Positions 1 to 7,256 of a stretch of DNA of 33,605 bases are shown here, in pieces. The notes beneath the pieces were generated by a model. The model was given only the letters and a program-made list of their open reading frames with translations, was not told the origin of the DNA and ran no database searches. A program made the position numbers and the translations under genes. Source of the stretch: a bacterium (GTDB lineage: Bacteria > UBA8248); the NCBI GenBank assembly GCA_022825065.1, contig JAJDYR010000018.1, positions 1 through 33,605 on the forward strand, given 5' to 3'. Each line of letters starts with the position of its first letter. Within the stretch, counting starts at the first letter, position 1.

Positions 1-393
1 CTCAAGCTCCAAAAGCTGCTCTACTACGCGCAGGCGTGGCATCTTGCGCTCTATGACGCGCCTTTGTTCGGCGATTCCATTGAGGCGTGGGTTCATGGTC
101 CGGTCGTTCCCTCGGTTTATGGGAAATACAAAGGGTGGTCGTGGCGGCCAATCGACATTGAATCGGAGGAAGAAGAATTCGATTCGCAGACGCGGGACCA
201 CCTCGACGAAGTCATGGACGTGTACGGCGGACTGAGCGCCTACGATCTGGAAAAACTTACCCACCAAGAGGACCCTTGGCGAAATGCGCGTGGGGATCTG
301 CCACCGGATGCCCCGTCGAATAACGTGATTTCTCATCAAGACATGAGGGATTACTACAAGGCGAGGGTCGATGGGAAAGATCAGGCGGGGTAA
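1..393 (+). CDS. Panacea-domain (SocA/DUF4065-like) antitoxin, 5' truncated
   Basis: The reading frame is open from base 1 and ends at 393, so the N-terminus lies outside the window. The visible product starts with a KLLYYAQAWHLA-type segment, followed by FGDSIEAWVHGPVVPSVY and a C-terminal DPWRNAR segment. These are hallmarks of the Panacea (formerly DUF4065, SocA/GepA-like) family. In that family these proteins act mostly as antitoxins that neutralise varied toxins encoded next to them. The last 23 bases overlap the next gene, which indicates translational coupling and fits a two-gene toxin-antitoxin unit. Family assignment rests on visible motifs; the role as antitoxin is inference from family and context. 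Confidence 0.82.
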   Translation, partial: LKLQKLLYYAQAWHLALYDAPLFGDSIEAWVHGPVVPSVYGKYKGWSWRPIDIESEEEEFDSQTRDHLDEVMDVYGGLSAYDLEKLTHQEDPWRNARGDLPPDAPSNNVISHQDMRDYYKARVDGKDQAG

Positions 394-814
394 GGTTCCA
401 CGTTTAGCCGAAACAATCCCATCTGTTCAACCGCTGCCGGATGCGGACACGCTCCGGTTTTCCTTCAAGCACCTGGATCTGACGGGGAACGCGAAGTTCA
501 GTCTTACTCGTTGCCGGGATGGGTATCTGAAGACCCTTCTGGAGCGTCTCCGGGACTTGTCGCGCTTGACCGCAAAAGAGTTTCGGACGAGCAGATCGAG
601 CGCTCTGCGTTCCCATCCCATCGATTTCAGCGAGACTACGGAACCACAGGGATTCCACACCCTCAATGAACAGCTTCGATCCGAGCAGGCGTGGCAATTT
701 CAACTCACCGCAAACGAGCATGGGCGCGTTCACGGGATACTGTTGTTGGACACTTTCTACGTCGTGTGGATCGACTCCGATCATGAACTTTATTCTTCAC
801 AAAGGCAGGGATGA
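371..814 (+). CDS. Candidate toxin partner of the Panacea antitoxin
   Basis: This 147-residue protein starts at an ATG inside the end of the Panacea gene (23-base overlap). I do not recognise a catalytic domain. The C-terminal part reads HGRVHGILLLDTFYVVWIDSDHELY, recalling the short C-terminal segment of small proteins often found beside Panacea or other antitoxins, where a compact beta-rich domain ends in an F-x-V-V-W-[LI]-D-x-[DN]-H motif. The N-terminal part is basic (KIRRGKVPR). The overlap with a likely antitoxin gene is the main reason to call it a toxin. It could also be an uncharacterised accessory protein. Low GC skew and codon choice do not separate it from its neighbours. Confidence 0.5.
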   Translation: MGKIRRGKVPRLAETIPSVQPLPDADTLRFSFKHLDLTGNAKFSLTRCRDGYLKTLLERLRDLSRLTAKEFRTSRSSALRSHPIDFSETTEPQGFHTLNEQLRSEQAWQFQLTANEHGRVHGILLLDTFYVVWIDSDHELYSSQRQG

Positions 815-1031
815 CCCCGCTCCACCTGAACGACCCGGATAACTGACGCGTAGGATGAAGCATGCAGCCTGGATTCTCCATTTCCTCTCCTCCATTCACC
901 CTCCACTCCCCTTTGCGGCCCTCGGGGCGTGTGGTAGTATCTCGCGGTCGTAATTCGGAACGAGGGGCCGAGTGAGAGGGTCGGTGGCTTCTCATCCATT
1001 CCAAACACCTGATTCGAGCGAGGGAAAAGTC

Positions 1032-2213
1032 TTGTCTGAAGAGTTGAATCCGCATCTGCGTTTGCTGCTGGGGCCGGGGCCGAGCCCGGTTCACCCGAGA
1101 ATCCTGAAAGCCATGAGCACCCACGTGGTGGGCCATCTGGATCCCGATTTCCTCTCGGTGATGGACGATTGCCAGACGATGCTGCGCGATCTCTTCAACA
1201 CCGGGAACCAGGTGACCTTCCCCGTGTCGGGCACGGGAAGTGCTGCGATGGAGGCTTCGGTCTGCAACATCGTCGAGCCGGGCGATAAGGCCATCATCTG
1301 CGTGAACGGCGTGTTCGGCGGACGCATGAGCGACGTGGCGTCGCGCTACGGGGCGGAAGTCGTCACCGTGGAGGCCCCGTGGGGTCAGCCCATCGACCCC
1401 CAGGACGTGAAGGCCGCCCTCGACGCCAACCCCGACGCCGTGATGGTCGGCATCGTCCATGCGGAGACCAGCACGGGCGTGCTCCAGCCGATGGAGGAAA
1501 TCGGAGCGATGTGCCGCGAGCACGGCGCGCTCTTGCTGCTCGATTGCGTCACCTCCCTGGGCGGCGTGCCCGTGGAACTCGACAAATGGGGGGTGGAGGT
1601 CGCCTACAGCGGCACGCAGAAGTGCCTGGCCTGTCCGCCGGGCGTCGCGCCCATCACCTTCAGCGAGCGCGCGCTCGGCAAGGTGCGCGAGCGAAAATCG
1701 AAGGTCACGAGCTGGTATTTCGACGTGAGCATGGTGGAGAAATACTGGGGCAACGAGCGCGTCTATCACCATACGGGCCCCATCTCCATGAACTACGCGA
1801 TCAGAGAAGCGCTCCGGATCATCTTCGATGAGGGCCTGGAAGCCCGCTTTGCGAGGCACGCCCTGGCGAGCAAGGCGCTCCAGGCGGGCGTCGAAGCGCT
1901 CGGTCTTTCCATGTTCGCGCAGGAGGGCGCACGCACGCCTACGCTCAACACCGTCGCCCTGAGAGACGGGATGGACGACGGCGCCGTTCGCAAGAGCCTG
2001 CTGGGCGATTTCAACATCGAGATCGGCGGCGGATTGGGCGCGGTGGCCGGCAAGATATGGCGGGTCGGGATGATGGGCCACGGGGCCACACAGGCGAACG
2101 TGGTCTACCTTCTCTCGGCGCTTGAGGTAATTTTCTCCAAATTGGGGTATATTACAAAGGCTGGAGATGGTGTCGGAGCCGCTTCGCAGGTCTACGCGGA
2201 CGCGGCTTCCTGA
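1032..2213 (+). CDS. PLP-dependent class V aminotransferase, alanine/serine-glyoxylate type
   Basis: The product is a fold-type I, class V aminotransferase of about 393 residues, the usual length for alanine-glyoxylate or serine-glyoxylate aminotransferases. Visible landmarks are GPGPSPVHPRIL near the N-terminus, HAETSTGV, LLLLDCVTSLGG (PLP-ring Asp region) and SGTQKCLACPPGVAP, in which the Lys at about residue 197 should form the Schiff base. The C-terminal part contains WRVGMMGHGA, typical of this group. The role is transfer of an amino group to glyoxylate, in the cytoplasm; the exact donor cannot be read from sequence. I prefer the TTG start at 1032, where the family homology begins; the frame is also open from a GTG at 972. 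The gene stands alone before tatA. Confidence 0.85.
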   Translation: MSEELNPHLRLLLGPGPSPVHPRILKAMSTHVVGHLDPDFLSVMDDCQTMLRDLFNTGNQVTFPVSGTGSAAMEASVCNIVEPGDKAIICVNGVFGGRMSDVASRYGAEVVTVEAPWGQPIDPQDVKAALDANPDAVMVGIVHAETSTGVLQPMEEIGAMCREHGALLLLDCVTSLGGVPVELDKWGVEVAYSGTQKCLACPPGVAPITFSERALGKVRERKSKVTSWYFDVSMVEKYWGNERVYHHTGPISMNYAIREALRIIFDEGLEARFARHALASKALQAGVEALGLSMFAQEGARTPTLNTVALRDGMDDGAVRKSLLGDFNIEIGGGLGAVAGKIWRVGMMGHGATQANVVYLLSALEVIFSKLGYITKAGDGVGAASQVYADAAS

Positions 2214-2238
2214 TCGGTCATCCATAGGAGTTTTACCG

Positions 2239-2439
2239 ATGTTTCCGATGAATATGGGCATTCCCGAGCTTCTGGTCATCCTCGCGATATGCGTGCTGGT
2301 CTTCGGCGCGAAGCGTCTGCCCGAGATCGGCTCGGGCCTCGCTCGCGGAATCAAGAGCTTCAAGAAGGGGATGAGCGACGAGCCGGAACTGCCCGAGAAG
2401 AAAGAGGCGTCCGCCGCCGGAGAGGGCGAGAAGGGCTAA
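2239..2439 (+). CDS. tatA: Sec-independent (Tat) translocase subunit TatA
   Basis: This 66-residue protein has the standard TatA architecture: a short N-terminal membrane helix (GIPELLVILAICVLVFGAKR), the LPEIG hinge, an amphipathic helix (LARGIKSFKKGM) and a charged, Glu/Lys-rich tail. TatA oligomerises in the inner membrane to move folded, twin-arginine proteins across it. The ATG at 2239 is preceded by an ATAGGAG ribosome-binding site at 2224-2230, which decides the start over an upstream GTG. TatB and TatC are not in the window. The next genes make molybdenum cofactor, and many Moco enzymes are Tat substrates, so the placement makes functional sense, although a 263-base gap separates them. 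Confidence 0.93.
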   Translation: MFPMNMGIPELLVILAICVLVFGAKRLPEIGSGLARGIKSFKKGMSDEPELPEKKEASAAGEGEKG

Positions 2440-2702
2440 AAGCCGGCTCGCCGCTGTCCGCGCCTGAGTTTCGAGGCTTGGCGCTCCGCGTCGGCGGCGG
2501 GTCTCCACTGACAGGAGATGGCGGGTTCGCGCGCTTGTAAAAACCAGCGGGCGATGGATGGGTTGAGCCTCGTGGGAGAAGACTTGGCCCTCCGCTTCCA
2601 ATAGGCGCGCCGGGCGAATCCTCCGGTGAGAGCCCGACAGATTTTGCGGCCAGCCCTGCGCGCGCAGCGGTTGGTTTTTCATTTTGAAGACGGAGAAGCC
2701 CG
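2440..2702. other. Intergenic leader between tatA and moeA with a small hairpin
   Basis: No gene is supported here. The stretch has a small stem at 2611-2636 (CGGGC pairing with GCCCG over a 16-base loop) about 65 bases upstream of the moeA start. It could belong to a 5' leader of the moco operon, but I could not match it to the molybdenum-cofactor riboswitch or to any other known riboswitch. Confidence 0.25.
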
Positions 2703-3944
2703 ATGGAATTCTTCAAGGTCGTATCCCCCGAAGAAGCGAAAGAGGCGCTTCGGGGTTTCCGCGCCTTGGGGACGGAGCGTCTTTCTTCTTTTGACGCCGT
2801 GGGCCGCGTCCTGGCCTGTGATGTTCACTCCCCCGTAGACCTGCCCGATTTCCCCCGAGCCACGATGGACGGCTACGCGCTCCGGGCTTCGGATTCCTTC
2901 GGCGCGAGCGAGGCCATTCCGGCCTATCTCGACGTCATCGGCCAGGTGCCGATGGGTGCGGCGCCCGGCTTTTCGGTCGGCCGGGGCGAGGCGGCGCGCA
3001 TCCTGACGGGCGGCATGGTGCCGGAGGGTGCGGACGCGGTGGTGATGGAGGAGTTTACTACCGCTCCCGATGAGGAGACTCTGGAGGTCAGGCGACCCGC
3101 CGCCGTGGGCGAGAACGTCCTTGGCGTAGGCGATGACATGAAAGAAGGCGAGTTGATCCTGCGCGCAGGCGCTCGTCTCAGGAGCCAGGACGTGGGCGCG
3201 CTCGCGGGCGTGGGGGTCACGTCGGTGGAAGTCCACCGCCGCCCCCGGGTGGCGATACTGCCCACGGGCGATGAACTCGTCGACCCGCGCGAAACGCCCC
3301 GCGCGGGCCAGGTGCGCGACATCAACCGCTTCTCGCTCGCGGCAGGGGTGGTCGAGGCGGGCGGCGATCCCGAGACCGAAGACATCCTCCCCGATGATCT
3401 CGCAATCATCAAAGAACGCCTCCATCAAGCGGTGAACCGCGCGGACGTCGTGCTCATCTCCGGCGGAAGCTCCATGGGCCTTCGCGACTACACGGTCGAG
3501 GCCATCGACTCTCTGGGAGAACCGGGCGTTCTGGTGCACGGCATATCGATCAAGCCCGGCAAGCCGACCATCATAGGGCGGATCGAGAGAGACGGCGAAG
3601 ACAAGGCCGTCATCGGCATTCCGGGGCATCCGGTATCAGCGCTCATGATCTTTCACGCTTTCGTACGGCCCGTCATCAGGCAGTTGAGCGGGGAGGTGGC
3701 CCGCACAGAGGCGTCTGCGGAAGGCCTCCCGGCCACCCTGTCGAGGAACGTGGCCTCCGCTCCCGGGCGCGAGGATTTGGTCCGCGTCGCGCTCGAAGAG
3801 GGCGGGAACGGGCGGCTCGCCCATCCCCTCATGGGCAACTCCGCGATGATCTCCACCATGACGAAGGCGGACGGCTACATCACGATTCCGCTGGAAGCCG
3901 AGGGGCTGCGCGAGGGAGCGCAGGTGCGCGTGCATCTCTATTGA
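2703..3944 (+). CDS. moeA: Molybdopterin molybdotransferase MoeA
   Basis: The 413-residue product has full MoeA length. It shows the domain order of the family: an N-terminal segment with VDLPDFPRATMDGYALRA, the PEGADAVVMEE motif, the GDELV motif opening the MogA-like catalytic domain, a central VVLISGGSSMGLRDYT motif (equivalent to GGxSxGxxD), the PGKPTIIG motif, and a C-terminal domain beginning after IGIPGHPVSALM. MoeA inserts molybdate into adenylylated molybdopterin in the cytoplasm to finish the molybdenum cofactor. It is followed after 42 bases by a second, fused MoeA paralogue and then moaA, so the three probably form one operon. All key motifs look intact. Confidence 0.93.
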   Translation: MEFFKVVSPEEAKEALRGFRALGTERLSSFDAVGRVLACDVHSPVDLPDFPRATMDGYALRASDSFGASEAIPAYLDVIGQVPMGAAPGFSVGRGEAARILTGGMVPEGADAVVMEEFTTAPDEETLEVRRPAAVGENVLGVGDDMKEGELILRAGARLRSQDVGALAGVGVTSVEVHRRPRVAILPTGDELVDPRETPRAGQVRDINRFSLAAGVVEAGGDPETEDILPDDLAIIKERLHQAVNRADVVLISGGSSMGLRDYTVEAIDSLGEPGVLVHGISIKPGKPTIIGRIERDGEDKAVIGIPGHPVSALMIFHAFVRPVIRQLSGEVARTEASAEGLPATLSRNVASAPGREDLVRVALEEGGNGRLAHPLMGNSAMISTMTKADGYITIPLEAEGLREGAQVRVHLY

Positions 3945-3986
3945 GCGCGCCTCGAAGCGTATTTCTCATCGAAACAGGTATAGCGA

Positions 3987-5948
3987 ATGAATGATTTGCC
4001 TCTGGCCCAGGGGGGCCGGAAAATCTATCTCGAAAACATCCCGCGCGAAGAGGCGCTATCGCGTCTTCTGGAGAAGGTGGGCGACTTCCGCCTGGGTGAA
4101 GAAGAAATCGCTACGGCGGAGGCATACGGGCGCGTAACCTCGCGCGCGGCCTACGCGCAGGTTTCCAGTCCGCATTTTCACGCCGCCGCCATGGACGGCT
4201 ACGCCCTCGCTTCTGCGGAAACCTCGGGCGCCACGCCCGTGAGTCCCAGGGAGTTCCTGCTGGGCGAGGAAGCCCATCCCCTCGACACGGGCGACCCCAT
4301 GCCCGAGGGGATGGACTGCGTCGTCATGATCGAGCACGTTCACGAGGCGACTCCCGGCGCCATCCGGGTCGAGGCGGCGCTCTCCCCCTGGCAGAACGTG
4401 CGCGTGGCGGGAGAAGACGTCGTCGAGGGCCAGCTCATCCTCACGGCGGGGCACGTTTTGAGGCCCTACGATCTGGGGGCGCTGCTCGCGGCGGGGGTCA
4501 CGAGGGTGTGGGTGCGGCGGCGGCCGCGGGTCGCCGTCATCCCCACCGGGGATGAACTCGTGGAAGCGGGCGCCGACCTGAAGCCCGGCGATCTGGTTGA
4601 GTTCAATTCGAGCGTCATGTCGGCCTTCATCGCCGAGTGGGGGGGAGAGGCGCTGCCCGGCCCGATTCTCGAAGACAGGTTCGAGGCCATCGAGACAGCA
4701 GTTCGGGATGCGCTCGAGAGCGCTGACATCGTTCTGGTGAACGCCGGTTCATCCGCCGGGCGCGAGGATCACACCGCTGCCGTCGTCGAGAAGCTGGGAG
4801 AACTCCTCGTGCACGGGGTGGCCATCTTCCCCGGAAAGCCCACCATACTGGGCGTGTGCGAATCGAAATCGGGCGCGCGCAAGCCCGTGCTCGGGATTCC
4901 GGGCTATCCGGTCTCTGCGGTGCTGGCGCTTCAGGAGTTCGTGCGGCCGCTCATGGCGCACATGGCGGGCGCGGCCCCTGGAGAGGAGGAGCGCATCAAG
5001 GCCTTCATGAGCAGAAAGAGCGCATCGCGGCTCGGGATGGAGGAATTCCTGCGCGTGAAGCTCGGCCGGGTGGGCGAGCGGATGGTCTGTCTGCCCGCCA
5101 AGCGCGGGGCCAGCGTCATCAGCTCGCTCGTGGAGGCGGACGGCGTGGTGCGCGTTCCCGCCCATTCGGAGGGAATCGAGACGGGCGAGGAGGTGACGGT
5201 CGAGCTCTTGAGGCCGCTCGCCGATATACGCGGCAACCTGCTCATGGCGGGCAGCCACGACAACGCGCTCGACCTTCTGGCGGACGAGTTGAGAGTGCGC
5301 CACCACGACGCGCGTCTTTCCGCCTCGGCGGTGGGTTCGCTGGCGGGCCTCATCGCCGTGCGCGACGGCGAGGCGCACATCGCGGGCAGTCACCTGCTCG
5401 ACCCCGAGACCGGGGAGTACAACTGGTACTACATTGAGCGCTATCTCAAGGGACGCGAGGTCGTGGTGGTGAATTTCGTGCAAAGAGAACAGGGCATTCT
5501 CACGCCAAAGGGCAATCCCAAGGGAATCACGGAGATAGCCGACTTGAGCCGTGAGGATGTTACGGTCGTGAACCGCCAGAGCGGGGCGGGCACGCGGGTG
5601 CTGCTCGATCACCTGATGGCGCGCGAGGGCCTCTCGCCACAGGACATACGGGGCTATGAGCGGGTGGAGACCACGCACATGGCGGTGGCCATGGCGGTGG
5701 CGGCCGGGCGTGCGGATTGCGGTTTGGGGATTTTCGCCGCCGCCCACATGCTGAACCTCGATTTCATCCCTCTGGAGCGAGAGCGGTTCGATTTCGTGGT
5801 GCCGAAAGAACACTGGGAGACGCCGGCGATAAGCAAGGTGATGGATATTTTGAACGACCAGGCTTTTCGGGATGCCGTGGAGGCTTTGGGGGGGTATAAT
5901 ACGGCGTTGACCGGCCAGGTGATGGCCGCACCCCCAAAGGAAGGCTAG
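3987..5948 (+). CDS. MoeA fused to a periplasmic-binding-protein-like domain
   Basis: This 653-residue protein has two parts. Residues 1 to about 410 are a second MoeA: HFHAAAMDGYALASAE, MPEGMDCVVMIEH, PTGDELVEAG, VLVNAGSSAGREDHT, FPGKPTILG and LGIPGYPVSAVLA are visible. Residues about 420-650 are a type-2 periplasmic-binding-protein-like domain (GSHDNALDLLADELR, AGSHLLDPETGEYN, NRQSGAGTRVLLDHLM, GRADCGLGIFAAA). This fusion is known in archaea and some bacteria. No signal peptide precedes it, so the binding-protein domain acts in the cytoplasm, probably sensing or delivering molybdate or tungstate; that is inference. The stop is four bases before moaA, so the two are cotranscribed. It may specialise in a different metal from the upstream moeA. 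Confidence 0.9.
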   Translation: MNDLPLAQGGRKIYLENIPREEALSRLLEKVGDFRLGEEEIATAEAYGRVTSRAAYAQVSSPHFHAAAMDGYALASAETSGATPVSPREFLLGEEAHPLDTGDPMPEGMDCVVMIEHVHEATPGAIRVEAALSPWQNVRVAGEDVVEGQLILTAGHVLRPYDLGALLAAGVTRVWVRRRPRVAVIPTGDELVEAGADLKPGDLVEFNSSVMSAFIAEWGGEALPGPILEDRFEAIETAVRDALESADIVLVNAGSSAGREDHTAAVVEKLGELLVHGVAIFPGKPTILGVCESKSGARKPVLGIPGYPVSAVLALQEFVRPLMAHMAGAAPGEEERIKAFMSRKSASRLGMEEFLRVKLGRVGERMVCLPAKRGASVISSLVEADGVVRVPAHSEGIETGEEVTVELLRPLADIRGNLLMAGSHDNALDLLADELRVRHHDARLSASAVGSLAGLIAVRDGEAHIAGSHLLDPETGEYNWYYIERYLKGREVVVVNFVQREQGILTPKGNPKGITEIADLSREDVTVVNRQSGAGTRVLLDHLMAREGLSPQDIRGYERVETTHMAVAMAVAAGRADCGLGIFAAAHMLNLDFIPLERERFDFVVPKEHWETPAISKVMDILNDQAFRDAVEALGGYNTALTGQVMAAPPKEG

Positions 5949-5952
5949 GGAA

Positions 5953-6936
5953 ATGGCGTTATTCGACCGCTACGGGCGCGCGCATGATGACTTGAGAATC
6001 TCGGTGACGGACCGGTGCAACTTCCGGTGTTTCTACTGCATGCCCGAAGAGGGCATGACGTGGCTGCCGCACGATGAGGTTCTCAATTACGAAGAGATCA
6101 CCCGCGTCGTGCGCATCACCACCGAACTGGGGTTCACGAGCTATCACCTGACCGGAGGCGAGCCGCTCCTTCGAAAGGATCTCCACCACCTCGTCGAGCA
6201 GATGGTGGAGGTCCAGCCCGAAATGGATCTGGCCCTGACGACCAACGGCGTCTTTCTGCCCAAGATGGCGAAGGACCTCTACGCGGCGGGTTTGAGGCGC
6301 GTGAACATCAGCCTGGATTCCATGGACGCGGGCAAATTCCTGTTCATGACGCGCCGCGACGTGTTCGGCCAGGTGATGGAGGGCATCGAGGCGGCGGCGG
6401 AGTCTGGGTTCTCGCCCATCAAGATCAACGCGGTGGCGGTCAAGGGGCTGAGCGAGGAGGAATTGCCGCGTTTCGCCAGGTGGTCGCGCGAGACGGGCCA
6501 CGTCGTGCGCTTCATCGAATACATGCCGCTCGATGCGGACCGCACCTGGGCGCACGAGAAGGTCTTGTCGGCGGAGGAGATTCTCGAAGGCCTCTCCGTC
6601 GAGGGCGAACTCGAACTCGTGAGCGGCCATCCCTCCGACCCCGCGACGCGATACCGCTACAAGGACGGCAAGGGCGAGGTGGGCGTCATCGCCTCGGTCA
6701 CGCGGCCTTTCTGCCAGGACTGCAACCGCATCCGCCTGACGGCGGACGGCATGGTGCGGACCTGCCTGTTCTCCACGGTCGAGCACGACGTCAAGAGGCT
6801 GCTCAGGGGCGGTGCGCCGGACGATGAAATAAAGGCCTGGCTCGCCGAGGTGGTGCTCACCAAGACGCCGGGCCACCTCATCGGCCAGGAGGAGTTCGTC
6901 CAGCCCGAGCGCACCATGAGCGCCATCGGCGGCTAG
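5953..6936 (+). CDS. moaA: GTP 3',8-cyclase MoaA
   Basis: This radical-SAM enzyme catalyses the first step of molybdopterin synthesis, converting GTP to 3',8-cyclo-7,8-dihydro-GTP. The N-terminal 4Fe-4S motif is C22-x3-C26-x2-C29 (CNFRCFYC), directly after RISVTDR. TGGEPLLRKD is the SAM-contacting motif. The second, substrate-binding cluster motif is present as FCQDCNRIRLTADG then RTCLF. The protein ends in Ile-Gly-Gly, the conserved double-glycine tail that reaches into the active site in this family. Length (327 residues) is normal. A purine-rich AAAGGAAGG site precedes the ATG. It closes the moeA, moeA-PBP, moaA operon; moaC, moaE and moaD are not present here. Confidence 0.95.
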   Translation: MALFDRYGRAHDDLRISVTDRCNFRCFYCMPEEGMTWLPHDEVLNYEEITRVVRITTELGFTSYHLTGGEPLLRKDLHHLVEQMVEVQPEMDLALTTNGVFLPKMAKDLYAAGLRRVNISLDSMDAGKFLFMTRRDVFGQVMEGIEAAAESGFSPIKINAVAVKGLSEEELPRFARWSRETGHVVRFIEYMPLDADRTWAHEKVLSAEEILEGLSVEGELELVSGHPSDPATRYRYKDGKGEVGVIASVTRPFCQDCNRIRLTADGMVRTCLFSTVEHDVKRLLRGGAPDDEIKAWLAEVVLTKTPGHLIGQEEFVQPERTMSAIGG

Positions 6937-7256
6937 ATTCCTCGCATCCTGGCTCGAGATCAAACTCTCAGGCTATAAAGAGGTGTTGGAGTGCGTGCCG
7001 CTGTTTATTGCGAAATTAGACATTTTATAAAAAAATCATAAACTCGCTTAAGTTTCTGTATTTCTCGTCCCGAATTTTCTGAACGACGCTATTGCACATC
7101 GCATCGCTCCGTTTTCCCATGTCGATTTTTTGGAACTCGCTTGCGTCCAAAGGCTTGATATCCGTGACTTTGTGATAAAATTTGCGGTATCGCCGAAAGG
7201 ATTCATGGCGAGAAGTATTCGTCTTCGGCGTTCTCTTTTGGAGGCTCGCGGGAAAG
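6937..7256. other. AT-rich intergenic region between moaA and the RND adaptor gene
   Basis: The stretch is clearly more AT-rich than its neighbours. The minus strand stays open from about 7200 down to a stop at 7025, encoding a protein-like tail (FRRYRKFYHKV, then SEFQKIDMGKRSDAM), but any start would lie inside the antisense of the adaptor gene. It may be the relic of a lost gene. A weak plus-strand promoter may sit at 7155-7181: TTGATA, 15-base spacer, TAAAAT. Confidence 0.3.

Noticed and set aside
705..2363. 552-codon open frame on the minus strand opposite the aminotransferase and tatA
   Set aside because: It is the antisense shadow of high-GC coding sequence; its product is His/Arg/Ala-rich with no domain, and the opposite strand carries clear conserved genes.
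4856..5437. 193-codon plus-strand frame inside the fused moeA gene
   Set aside because: It is in another frame of a well-supported gene and is Gly/Arg/Ala-rich without motifs.
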